Source: Butyrivibrio sp. AE3004
GTDB lineage: Bacteria > Bacillota > Clostridia > Lachnospirales > Lachnospiraceae
Reading direction: 5' to 3'
Length of the DNA stretch: 64,000 bases
Assembly (NCBI RefSeq): GCF_000703165.1
Contig: NZ_JNLQ01000002.1
Coordinates: 2,294,001 to 2,358,000, forward strand
Within the stretch, counting starts at the first letter, position 1; each line of letters begins with the position of its first letter. This document shows positions 8,058 to 16,316 of the stretch, in pieces. The notes under the pieces were generated by a model. The model saw nothing but the letters and a program-made list of their open reading frames with translations. It was not told the DNA's origin and searched no databases. The translations under genes were made by a program, and so were the position numbers.

Positions 8058-8214
8058 ACTAAGTGCTCTGCTCAAACAAAATTTACTAAGCTCGAAAATA
8101 CCTCGCTAAGTGCTCTGCTCAAACAATATCCACTAGACTCGATAAAACCTTGCCAAGTGGATCTGTATGGCTCGCACTAAGCTCGAAAATACCTCGCTAA
8201 GTGCTCTGCTCAAA
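8058..8214. repeat. Intergenic palindromic repeats, three to four units
   Basis: A 39-base sequence at 8085-8123 recurs exactly at 8176-8214. A shortened copy lies at 8058-8079 and a diverged one around 8130-8162. Complete units fold: GCACTAAGC pairs with GCTAAGTGC at 8175-8205, and the diverged unit keeps the pairing with changed bases (CCACT with AGTGG). No reading frame fits. This block and its flanks are the main contents of the 734-base gap 7832-8565, together with the feo promoter, a candidate small RNA and the MATE upstream region. Confidence 0.75.
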
Positions 8215-8300
8215 AAAAATGCCGCACTGGCAAGATGCGGCATTTTCAGGTAGGAGATTTCTTATGACTATGTATGTCATATGTGTTAGTTTCTGCTAAC
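8212..8300 (-). ncRNA. Candidate iron-controlled small RNA (about 89 nt)
   Basis: A strong minus-strand promoter (TTGACA, 17 bases, TAACAT at 8335-8307) is followed 54-88 bases after the expected start by a good intrinsic terminator: stem AAAATGCCGCA / TGCGGCATTTT (8216-8246) and eight T. No ORF with a ribosome site fits between. The promoter is overlapped by an iron-box-like palindrome (8301-8328), and the feo genes have their own promoter, so this is likely an independent RNA rather than a feo leader. The alternative is an attenuated long leader of feoA. Confidence 0.45.
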
Positions 8301-8328
8301 AAGGTTATGTTAGCATTAGCTAACCTTA
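8301..8328. promoter_or_regulatory. DtxR/IdeR-like iron box
   Basis: Inverted arms AAGGTTA (8301-8307) and TAACCTT (8321-8327). The 19 bases 8310-8328 match the remembered IdeR/DtxR consensus at 14 of 19 positions by hand. It covers the -10 and spacer of the candidate small-RNA promoter, a repression position. A second inverted repeat GTTAG-6-CTAAC (8285-8300) covers the start site. Confidence 0.5.
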
Positions 8329-8335
8329 CTGTCAA
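8307..8335 (-). promoter_or_regulatory. Promoter of the candidate small RNA
   Basis: -35 TTGACA (8335-8330), 17-base spacer, -10 TAACAT (8312-8307). Confidence 0.6.
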
Positions 8336-8356
8336 CACATTTTTTATATTTTTTTT

Positions 8357-8385
8357 ATAATTATCTTAACACCGGATAATTATCC
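8357..8385. promoter_or_regulatory. Paired palindromic sites upstream of the MATE gene
   Basis: ATAATTATC occurs at 8357-8365 and 8376-8384, 19 bases apart (about two helical turns). The second is inside the perfect palindrome GGATAATTATCC (8374-8385). A TTGACA lies downstream at 8436-8441. Possible repressor sites for the plus-strand MATE gene; the regulator is unknown. Confidence 0.35.
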
Positions 8386-8488
8386 CTGTTTTTGAATTGA
8401 GTAACTCTTGAAAAAGTGATGCATTTCGTAAACAATTGACAAAATTTACTTTTGCGCCATTAAACCAACAAATATGGTACTATTATTA

Positions 8489-8540
8489 TATGCAGGATTC
8501 TTCAACGCACCTTTATCTTTATGTTAAAGACTCCTGCATA
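8489..8540 (+). other. Hairpin in the MATE leader
   Basis: TATGCAGGA (8489-8497) pairs perfectly with TCCTGCATA (8532-8540) around a 34-base loop that has its own weak inner pairing. It ends 25 bases before the MATE start codon and has no T tract on the plus strand, so it is more likely a leader structure than a terminator. Confidence 0.4.
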
Positions 8541-8565
8541 AAAAAATATGAATTGAGTGAAAAAT

Positions 8566-9918
8566 ATGAAAACCTATCGTTCTCAGATAATTAAGCTGAC
8601 AATTCCGATTGTCCTTCAGAATATATTAAGTGTTGCAGTTAACTCGGCCGATGTAATCATGCTGAATTATGTGGGGCAGAGCCATATATCCGCAGTCTCT
8701 CTTGCTGCGCAGTATGCCTCTATCCTGTTTATGGTATTCTACGGACTTGGCACAGGCGCTATTATGCTCTGTTCACAATATTTCGGGAAAAAGGATATGC
8801 GTGCAATTCAGGTAGTTGAAGGCATCGCTCTAAGATATTCACTGATAGTTGCATGTCTTTTTGCAGCTTCGGCACTGTTTATTCCTAAGCAGATGATGCG
8901 CGTTTTTACGCCTGAGCCCGAGCTCATAAGTATCGGAGCTTCCTACCTTCAATATATCAGTGTCGCCTATATCTGTTGGGGAATAATAGAAATTTATCTC
9001 TCCACATTGCGGAGTGTCGGACAAGTATCAATCTGTACCATTTTGAATACCTTTGCATTTTCACTGAACATTCTGCTGAATGCAGTATTTATATTCGGAC
9101 TTTTCGGAGCACCAAAGCTCGGAGCTTCAGGCGTTGCGCTTGCAACCTCAATATCCAGAGTTGCCGAACTTTTACTATGCGTGCTTGTATCCCTTCGAAG
9201 TAAGAGTGTAAAGCTTCGCCTGTCTTATATGTTTATAAATAACAAGCTGTTGCACAGAGATTTCATAAAAATGGCTATTCCTGCAATGATGAACGATGTG
9301 TCCTGGGGTCTTGCCTTTTCCATGTATTCAGTCATCATTGGACAATTCCTGGGTTCTGATGTTGTGGCAGCAAATTCCTTCACATCACTTGCAAGGAACA
9401 TAGGAACCATTTTATCCTTCGGAGTAGCAAGTGCGGGCGGAATCCTTCTTGGTCAGATAATCGGTGAAAACAGACTTGAAGACGCAAAAAAAGCAGCAAG
9501 CGTCTTAATAAAAATGACTGTCTTATTCGGGGCAATAGGTGGGCTCATAATACTGCTCCTTATTCCTGTTTTCCTTAGCTTTGCAAATCTTACGGAAGCA
9601 GGCCGTCACTATCTTAAGATCATGCTGCTCATAAATACTTATTATGTTATGGGAGCTGCCGTAAACACAACTCTTATTGCAGGTGTTTTCCGCGCCGGAG
9701 GTGACAGCAGGTGGGGCTTTATCTGCGATACCATAGACATGTGGGTCTATGCCGTACCCCTTGGTTTCATCTCAGCTGCCGTTTTAAAGCTTCCTCCGAT
9801 GTGGGTATACTTTTTGCTGTGCACCGACGAATTTGTAAAATGGCCCTGGGTCATCAGCCATTACAGAAGCAGAAAATGGCTTAAAAATATCACCAGGGAC
9901 AATTTGTTTCAAGAATAA
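8566..9918 (+). CDS. MATE-family multidrug/metabolite exporter
   Basis: About 450 residues with 12 predicted membrane helices in two similar halves, the MATE (MatE) fold; these pumps use a Na+ or H+ gradient to expel cationic drugs or metabolites. The opening IIKLTIPIVLQNILSVAVNS and the motif-like SQYFGKKD are characteristic. I prefer ATG 8566 over an in-frame GTG at 8557; neither has a strong ribosome site. It stands alone, with its own leader hairpin and upstream palindromes. Its 3' end abuts the 531-bp inverted repeat. The substrate is unknown. It is only distantly similar to the second MATE protein at 39552-40886. Confidence 0.9.
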   Translation: MKTYRSQIIKLTIPIVLQNILSVAVNSADVIMLNYVGQSHISAVSLAAQYASILFMVFYGLGTGAIMLCSQYFGKKDMRAIQVVEGIALRYSLIVACLFAASALFIPKQMMRVFTPEPELISIGASYLQYISVAYICWGIIEIYLSTLRSVGQVSICTILNTFAFSLNILLNAVFIFGLFGAPKLGASGVALATSISRVAELLLCVLVSLRSKSVKLRLSYMFINNKLLHRDFIKMAIPAMMNDVSWGLAFSMYSVIIGQFLGSDVVAANSFTSLARNIGTILSFGVASAGGILLGQIIGENRLEDAKKAASVLIKMTVLFGAIGGLIILLLIPVFLSFANLTEAGRHYLKIMLLINTYYVMGAAVNTTLIAGVFRAGGDSRWGFICDTIDMWVYAVPLGFISAAVLKLPPMWVYFLLCTDEFVKWPWVISHYRSRKWLKNITRDNLFQE

Positions 9919-9924
9919 TATTAA

Positions 9925-10455
9925 CTTGAATTTCGCACAACAAAGAAGGGCTGAGATTACAGCTATCTGTCCTTCATACCCTCAGACCATATGCTCATTT
10001 TCACCGTCAGTTGGCGAAAAAGCATTCATCAGGCTCTTTGTTTTTCTTTATCTCATGCGCGGAGCAAAACTCAAGGATGTTTACAAAAAGCCACTAATGT
10101 TCTTAAGACTTTTTTGCAAGTGATTCTGAGCTTTGAATTTTCTTATGCTCACATAACAGATTTCAAGTGCATGCGAGATAATTAGCGAAGAATGAGCGAT
10201 TTTTTATCTCACATGCACATTCAAAGAAATCTGTGTGAGCATTAGAAAATTCAAGCGACAGAATATCGTAGCTAAAAGTCTTAAGAATATAAGTGGCTTT
10301 AAGCAAACACCTTTCAAACATGTTGCTCGCGCATGATAAAATACAAAGAGCCTGATGAATTTCGCCAGATGACGGTTTATCTGAGCATATGGTCTGAGGG
10401 TAATGATGGCAGATAGTTACAATCTCAGCCCTGTTTTCACTGTGCGAAATTCAAG
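9925..10455. repeat. 531-bp imperfect inverted repeat (giant palindrome)
   Basis: The whole 543-base gap (9919-10461) between the convergent MATE and response-regulator genes is one long hairpin. Left end CTTGAATTTCGCACA (9925-9939) matches right end TGTGCGAAATTCAAG (10441-10455). Matching continues inward through GGGCTGAGATT, CCCTCAGACCATATGC, GGCGAAA, ATTCATCAGGCTCTTTG, TCTTAAGACTTTT, ATTTCTTATGCTCACA and GAGATAA to a centre near 10192. Arms are about 255 bases with scattered mismatches and short indels. Short frames inside are not convincing genes. It might be a non-autonomous mobile element, a structured RNA or a bidirectional terminator. Confidence 0.9.
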
Positions 10456-10461
10456 AAATAT

Positions 10462-11265
10462 TTACATATCACCGTAGTATAAGTCATCCAGTTCGCCGTG
10501 ATAGTACTCTGCCCAGCTGTACTGGTTCATGAAGTCGCCTGTGTATTTGTATTTTGATTCTTCCATGTTTTCAAGCCAGTCATAGAGGTCACACTCTATC
10601 TTGTCCTTGGCTATTGCCATGCTGCCGCGCTGCTTTAGGATTATGCCCTCCAGCTTAAGCTTTTTAAAGGTATTCTGGAGGTCCTGCCTTAAATTACAAA
10701 GATAAGATAACTTCTTATCCGGGTCGCCGTCATCCTCCCACAGGGAGGCAATTATCTCACCATTTGTAGTCTGTGCGCCTCTGTTACTCACAAGAAGTGC
10801 CACTATTTCCTTGGTTCTCTTATACTTGAATTCTACAGGCTCACCGTCCACAAACAGTTCAAAATTGCCAAAGGTCTGGGCAAAGACTCTCTTGTATTTC
10901 TTCCGAAGCTCCGGGTATCTAAGCACCGAAAGCTCATTTTTAACTTCATCTGAAGATCCCGGCTTTTTAATAAATCCACTGGCATGTATTTTCATGGCAT
11001 CGAAAGCTCTGTCTGTATGCTCGGAAAGATAAATAATATTGATAAAAGGATTAAGCTCCACAAGATATCGCCCAAGATCTATCCCGTCAAGCTCAGGAAT
11101 ATCCACATCAAGAATAGCAACATCCATCTCCTCTTCACGGGCCTTTGACAGTGCCGAAAGAGAGCTGTCATAGAAAAAACAATTAGAATCAGGTGACACC
11201 TTCTCAAGATACTTCTTAATCTTGTTTAAGGATGCCTTGTTGGCATCGACTGCAAGTATATTCAC
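10462..11265 (-). CDS. Response regulator with receiver and SARP-like winged-helix domain
   Basis: About 267 residues. Residues 1-120 are a CheY-like receiver (NILAVDANKAS; phospho-acceptor Asp in VAILDVDIPELDG). Residues about 135-265 are a winged-helix/SARP-like output domain (FGNFELFVDGEPVEFKYKRT, then KEIVALLVSNRGAQTTNGEI). Such regulators are common in Lachnospiraceae and bind DNA. I choose the GTG at 11265, which has GGAGG five bases upstream; a GTG four codons earlier is possible. No kinase gene is adjacent. It ends against the 531-bp palindrome. Confidence 0.85.
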   Translation of the reverse strand: MNILAVDANKASLNKIKKYLEKVSPDSNCFFYDSSLSALSKAREEEMDVAILDVDIPELDGIDLGRYLVELNPFINIIYLSEHTDRAFDAMKIHASGFIKKPGSSDEVKNELSVLRYPELRKKYKRVFAQTFGNFELFVDGEPVEFKYKRTKEIVALLVSNRGAQTTNGEIIASLWEDDGDPDKKLSYLCNLRQDLQNTFKKLKLEGIILKQRGSMAIAKDKIECDLYDWLENMEESKYKYTGDFMNQYSWAEYYHGELDDLYYGDM

Positions 11266-11386
11266 TTCCCCCTCCACTTCCGGAAAATTATTTTTTTTGC
11301 AACTGTTTGTTTATGATATTTAAAGATACATATCCGTTTAGTTACTCTTATATTTCTCATCTATATTACTTAGATGAAATAACTGA

Positions 11387-11884
11387 TCACAGCGAGGTAA
11401 CCGATTTAACGCTCTGATTTTTTCTCTGCTCGGCTGTCATATTAAGAGGATCAGGTTCTCCGATAACCAGAGTCTCACCATCACTAAGCGCAGCCTCGTG
11501 CAATGGTCCGGCATTCATATCCGACAGAACCAGCGCTGCAAATCTGTCATAATTGTCATCATCAATAACAGGAAAATGATATTTCATGCGATACCAGTGC
11601 TGGGGATCATACCCTGCTTTTCCTATATAAAGTCTGTCTGCGGTATCGGCAACGTCATCCACATCGGCTTTATCACCGGTCTTAAGCCCTGTATCTTCGC
11701 AAAACAGTATCCCGTATGCCTTAAGAATCCTGTCTCTTACAGTTTCATCCGTCCCGGTGCTGTTTTTTCTGCCGGTAAGGGTGTCCATAGCTTTATAGAA
11801 ATAGTCCTTGGCTTCATCGCTCTCATCAAAATGAACAATAGCCTCAAATAAGTCTTTTTCACTTATGCCTTCTGCAATAGCCAT
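11387..11884 (-). CDS. Hypothetical acidic protein
   Basis: 165 residues from the ATG at 11884, which has AAGGAG eight bases upstream (the frame stays open 16 codons further up without a ribosome site). No signal peptide or membrane segment; rich in Asp and Glu. Visible segments include SEKDLFEAIVHFDESDEAKD and YDPQHWYRMKYHFPVIDDDN. I do not recognise a family. It lies upstream of the response regulator with a 120-base gap, so the two could be co-transcribed. Confidence 0.65.
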   Translation of the reverse strand: MAIAEGISEKDLFEAIVHFDESDEAKDYFYKAMDTLTGRKNSTGTDETVRDRILKAYGILFCEDTGLKTGDKADVDDVADTADRLYIGKAGYDPQHWYRMKYHFPVIDDDNYDRFAALVLSDMNAGPLHEAALSDGETLVIGEPDPLNMTAEQRKNQSVKSVTSL

Positions 11885-11980
11885 ATATTTTACTCCTTTC
11901 CGCTCGTTATAATACAGTATATCAAATATCATGGAAGAATATTCATAAAAACTTTTTTATCGACAGCTTATCAACACTGA

Positions 11981-12015
11981 AACAGAAAACAGGGCGGTAT
12001 TTAGGTACCGCCCTG
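11981..12015 (-). terminator. Terminator after the chemoreceptor gene
   Basis: Minus-strand stem CAGGGCGGT / ACCGCCCTG (11990-12015) followed by TTTTCTGTTT. Confidence 0.85.
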
Positions 12016-12045
12016 AGAATGTATTTTCAAAATACTAATGAAATA

Positions 12046-14514
12046 TTACTTGAAGAAATCGAGGTCTTCTTTAAGAGAATCAGCAAGTTTGAGAAGTTCT
12101 TCAGAGGTCTCCGCCAATCTTGCGGTCTCACTGTTAAGCTGCGTCATGGAAACAGAGGTTGTCTCTGCTGATGCAGCATTTTCTTCGGAGATGGCTGAAA
12201 GGTTTGTCATAAGATCTACAACTACTTCTCCTGAGCTGTCGCAGGACTGTGCCTCACCAAGAACTTCCACAACAGATGCCTTAGTGAAGTCAATGCCGTT
12301 ACTTACACTTACAAATATATTACTGGTGTCATCGATGCTGCTCTTCTGATTGTGAATAAGTTCGGTTACTTCATTTATGGTCTGAACAGTCTTATTTGAT
12401 TCCATTGAAAGATTATGGATAATGTCCTCAATAATCTTCGTTGACTGGTTTGTCTGATCTGCCAGACTTGAGATTTCACTTGCAACTACCGCAAATCCCT
12501 TTCCTGCGTCTCCTGCTCTTGCGGCTTCTATACTTGCATTTAGTGATAGGAGATTTATCTGGGCAGCAACTGAAGCTATGAGTGTTACAGCCTCCTGAAT
12601 CTTCCCTACGGATTCATCAGTTTTGTGTACCTGATTAACAATTCCCGCAAATGCCTCCGTTGTAGAATCGCTGGACTTGGTAAGGTTAGTCATATTTTCG
12701 TTTGCTTCCTTACCACTTACGCTCATATTATCGGACTTATCTGACAATGTCGAAACGCTGTCCAAAATCTGCTGTATATTGGTTCTGATATCCACAACTT
12801 TCTGTGACGAAGTCTCTATATCTCTTGCCTGCTCTCCCGCACCCTTTGAAATTTCATGAATGGTTTCACTTATTTCACCGGCTACCTGCTTGGTCTTTAT
12901 TGCGCTTTCCTCCAGATCAAGTCCTGTCTTTGCCAATATATCACTCATATTCTTGGCAGCATCAATTGTTCCCTCCAATGTATCAAGGAAGCTGTTAAGA
13001 CTGGCTGCAAATTCTGCGAATTCGTCATGTCCCGACTCATCTGCTCTTGTGGAAATCTTACCGGAAGCAATTTCTACAATAGCAGACTGGAAGGAATTAA
13101 CGCTTCTATTAATTCCCAGGCTGACACGGGCAAGTATAAATCCTAGAACAATAATACTTGCTATAAGTACAATCAATATGATGATGGTTACGCTTGTTTT
13201 GACAGCATCCATATTGGCTACAGCATCACTTTGAACGGATGCGCAAAGGTCACTTAATGCAGTGCTGATCACTATATTATCAGCTTTTATGGAAAGTGTC
13301 TTCTCATCTGTTGTCTTAAGTTCATCAAACAGGGCTTTCTTTGAATTAAGGAATGCCAGTGAACTTTCTGCAAGAGATGGATCTGTAGTGTATTTTGGTA
13401 TATTCTCCCCCATCTCAGCTATAAGAGCTTCTATCTCTGTCAGATTCGATGAAACATCTTTACCCTCAACCACCAATTTACTGTAGGACGCAACAAGACT
13501 GTCAAGTTCTTCAAGCTTTGAAGCAAAACCGTAAACTCCCGAAATCGCTCCACCGTATTTATATGTGATGCCCGGTGTTATTATTGAAGGATCGATATAA
13601 AGCTCATATTCCAGGTCCGGATATTTTTCCATATCATAATCTATGACTGACAGCGTAGTTGATACTTCTTCCCAGGTCTCATTTGCTTCGTCAAATTTAC
13701 CTGTTACTTTTATAGCTTTATCACCACCAAAGTCAACAATTTCTGCTGCCTCAAGACCATCTCCGGCCATTTCTTTCATCTCAGCCTGCGATAAGTCGAT
13801 CAAAACAGAATCCGCCCCGTTCTTGAGTTTAATATTCTTGATATAATAATCACCCTTATATGTAAAGGTTCCGCCTACACGGAAAATCAGACTGTTACGT
13901 TTTCCTGCTTCCGGCAAAGCATAATCGTAAAGCATTTTTGTATATTCTTTGCCATCAACTTTTACAGAGGATCCTCCTTCTCCAAAAATACTGTCAATCC
14001 AGTGTATTTCAATCCAATCATTGTTATTTACAAGACTGGTAAAGCTTTCTGAAAGTTCACTGCTTGAATCCACATAATCCTTATATTTTCCGATAGACGG
14101 CGAATATCCTCTGCTGTTATGGATTTCCTGCAGCTCCTTGAAATTGGATTTACTCTTATCCAAATTGCTCACAATGGAAGCTACCGAAGCATCGTATTCC
14201 GCCCCGGCTATTGTCTCCAGTTTTTTGGCTTCTGCCTCCATTTCATCAATATTTGTAAGTGTGGCATTTAAATAATTCTCATCCACATAATACTGATAAA
14301 GTGCATCATTTGCCAGGTTCTTCTCCTGGAGAACATTGATTTCTTCCACCATGGATACAATTTCACTGTTTTTGGCATTTCTGTTTATGGATACCACTCC
14401 GACAATACCGATAACAAGTGCTGCCGTAATACCAAGAATACCCATAACAAGTATTTTGCCTTTTACTGACTGAATGAAATTACCCTTACTGATTGTTGTT
14501 TGCTCTTTACTCAT
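12046..14514 (-). CDS. Methyl-accepting chemotaxis protein with large sensory domain
   Basis: 822-residue transmembrane chemoreceptor. TM1 is about residues 23-45 and TM2 about 430-455 ([19 protein letters not shown]), enclosing an unusually long extracellular region of nearly 400 residues. This has helical segments flanking a beta-rich part ([20 protein letters not shown], then a [18 protein letters not shown] segment), suggestive of an inserted carbohydrate-binding-like or other beta domain. HAMP follows TM2, then the signalling domain with the conserved hairpin tip [20 protein letters not shown]. The C-terminus shows no CheR-tether pentapeptide. It directs flagellar behaviour through CheA/CheW, not encoded here. 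Ligand unknown. Confidence 0.9.
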   Translation of the reverse strand: MSKEQTTISKGNFIQSVKGKILVMGILGITAALVIGIVGVVSINRNAKNSEIVSMVEEINVLQEKNLANDALYQYYVDENYLNATLTNIDEMEAEAKKLETIAGAEYDASVASIVSNLDKSKSNFKELQEIHNSRGYSPSIGKYKDYVDSSSELSESFTSLVNNNDWIEIHWIDSIFGEGGSSVKVDGKEYTKMLYDYALPEAGKRNSLIFRVGGTFTYKGDYYIKNIKLKNGADSVLIDLSQAEMKEMAGDGLEAAEIVDFGGDKAIKVTGKFDEANETWEEVSTTLSVIDYDMEKYPDLEYELYIDPSIITPGITYKYGGAISGVYGFASKLEELDSLVASYSKLVVEGKDVSSNLTEIEALIAEMGENIPKYTTDPSLAESSLAFLNSKKALFDELKTTDEKTLSIKADNIVISTALSDLCASVQSDAVANMDAVKTSVTIIILIVLIASIIVLGFILARVSLGINRSVNSFQSAIVEIASGKISTRADESGHDEFAEFAASLNSFLDTLEGTIDAAKNMSDILAKTGLDLEESAIKTKQVAGEISETIHEISKGAGEQARDIETSSQKVVDIRTNIQQILDSVSTLSDKSDNMSVSGKEANENMTNLTKSSDSTTEAFAGIVNQVHKTDESVGKIQEAVTLIASVAAQINLLSLNASIEAARAGDAGKGFAVVASEISSLADQTNQSTKIIEDIIHNLSMESNKTVQTINEVTELIHNQKSSIDDTSNIFVSVSNGIDFTKASVVEVLGEAQSCDSSGEVVVDLMTNLSAISEENAASAETTSVSMTQLNSETARLAETSEELLKLADSLKEDLDFFK

Positions 14515-14642
14515 AGTTTAATTACCTCTCATAAGAAAAATAGGCATAATGTACTAATTAATTGTATGCTATTAATCTTGAATTAAACAATGTTCTTACA
14601 CTCAATTCTTTCTTAAAAGATTATAAACAGTAAGCCTGTTAC

Positions 14643-16316
14643 TCAGCGTTGTTTCTTCATCTCAACTTTTCTCATATACATACGCTCATCTGCCAGAAGA
14701 TAAACCTCATTCCAATCGCTGCCTGTTATTTCATGCCTGAAGGCATAGCCCGTTGCAGCGCTTCTTTTTATTGAAGGGTCCTTTCTATTCAGTTTTTCAA
14801 GTTCTTCGTCCATTTCTTTTATAATTCTATCAGCCAGTTCCATATTTTCGCCGCGGAGTACTGCAACAAATTCATCCCCGCCAATCCTTGCATAAAAACC
14901 CTTTTCAAAAAAACAATTCTCCAATACCTTACCAAACTCATTAAGATACTTATCCCCCTCAAGATGGCTTTGATTATCATTAACCCCTTTAAGGCCATTA
15001 AGGTCGATACTTATCACGCAAAAATCCTCATCAAACGATGAAAGATCCGTTAAATACTTTTCATACCTTGATCTGTTGGGAATCCCTGTTAGTCCGTCCT
15101 CATATGCAAGATGAACAAGGGATGCCTGTTCCTTTTTCCTTGCAACGGATTCGGTAAGAAATATCTGGTAATTGACCAATGTTGCGAAAACCATACAGAG
15201 TGTTCCCATAGGTACAGCCTTTTTTGACAGCATGATCTGCTCTGAAACACCCATTAACTCAAGATAATAGAAAAATACATTAAAAAGAAACGACAATGAT
15301 AAAACAATCTGTCCTACAAGCTGTATTATCTGCGAATGTGACACCCTTTTTTCCCTGGAATCCTTAATCACCATCACTATCATGAAAACCAGAAGTACCG
15401 CTGAATCCGCCTGATATATGAGTAGCATCTGATTTAGGTGCACAATCCCTGCAAAATGAAGGACAATAGGTAATACCGCAACGATAGAACCTGTTGTTGA
15501 AAAAACAAGAAAAACCTTATTTTTCAAATAATCCTGCATAGAACCCATTACCAGATACATAAGCGGAACTATAAGATACAAAGATATATATTCTATCTCT
15601 GTCTGATGTCCTTTTAGCTCAAAGAAAAGACCAAGTATCTTAAACTGTGTAAGGAACCATATACCCAGCACAATATACAAAAGTGCAGAATACATCTGCA
15701 TTTTTATCTCCGGAAGATTGATCCTGAAGCCTACTGCTATGGCAAAAAAAATGACTCCGAATACGATAAGAAAAGCCGATGTCATAAATATAAATAAGTA
15801 ATTGTAAATCGCAAACAGCATTATATCTTTATAGGCTCCAATTACCGGAGGTTCAAAATAGCTATATGCACCATCCTCGGAAACCAGTAGTTCAATCGCG
15901 ATATTTACAGAGCCTTCTATTGAAGGAAGCGTAACAAAATTATTGTCACAACCTATATATTCGCTATTTTCATATTTCTCATAATAACGTTCTGTGACTA
16001 CTTCATTATCAGCGCTTACCTTCCATGCACTAAACCTGGTTTCAAACAGAAGTGTCGGACTAATAATCCTTGTAAGATCAACATTTTCATGTGAAAGAAT
16101 AATTCTGTCTTCCCTGAAGGTCCCCGTTCCAATAAGTCTTCTTAATGCTGATAAGCTGATATTTTTATACTCTGTATTATTATATTGTACATCCCAGCCA
16201 TCATTCAAAACGATGCACCTGTCTATAGCAGTAGGTCTAAGCACAAAATGGCCTATAAGCAGTAGTATATGAAAAGCTATATATGCAATTGTCAGATAAA
16301 GAATTTTCCTACGCAT
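14643..16316 (-). CDS. Diguanylate cyclase with extracellular domain and seven-helix membrane region
   Basis: 557 residues. One N-terminal helix (about 5-25), an extracellular beta-rich region (about 28-165, similar in layout to 7TMR-DISM sensors), seven membrane helices (about 168-385), then a GGDEF domain (about 400-552) with an intact active site ARIGGDEFVAV (GGDEF 479-483) and SIDLNGLKGVND. It should make cyclic di-GMP from GTP in response to an outside ligand. The RxxD product-inhibition site usually just upstream of GGDEF is absent. It overlaps the upstream paralogue by eight bases, so the pair is translationally coupled. Confidence 0.9.
   Translation of the reverse strand: MRRKILYLTIAYIAFHILLLIGHFVLRPTAIDRCIVLNDGWDVQYNNTEYKNISLSALRRLIGTGTFREDRIILSHENVDLTRIISPTLLFETRFSAWKVSADNEVVTERYYEKYENSEYIGCDNNFVTLPSIEGSVNIAIELLVSEDGAYSYFEPPVIGAYKDIMLFAIYNYLFIFMTSAFLIVFGVIFFAIAVGFRINLPEIKMQMYSALLYIVLGIWFLTQFKILGLFFELKGHQTEIEYISLYLIVPLMYLVMGSMQDYLKNKVFLVFSTTGSIVAVLPIVLHFAGIVHLNQMLLIYQADSAVLLVFMIVMVIKDSREKRVSHSQIIQLVGQIVLSLSFLFNVFFYYLELMGVSEQIMLSKKAVPMGTLCMVFATLVNYQIFLTESVARKKEQASLVHLAYEDGLTGIPNRSRYEKYLTDLSSFDEDFCVISIDLNGLKGVNDNQSHLEGDKYLNEFGKVLENCFFEKGFYARIGGDEFVAVLRGENMELADRIIKEMDEELEKLNRKDPSIKRSAATGYAFRHEITGSDWNEVYLLADERMYMRKVEMKKQR

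Noticed and set aside
8058..8214. CRISPR array
   Set aside because: Repeats are irregular in spacing and length, with no equal-sized unique spacers and no cas genes.
9926..10185. Two overlapping plus-strand frames of about 65 residues in the palindrome
   Set aside because: They arise from the inverted-repeat sequence, lack ribosome sites and resemble no protein.
9925..10455. Retron or group II intron-type element
   Set aside because: No reverse transcriptase gene is nearby and the structure is one simple long hairpin.
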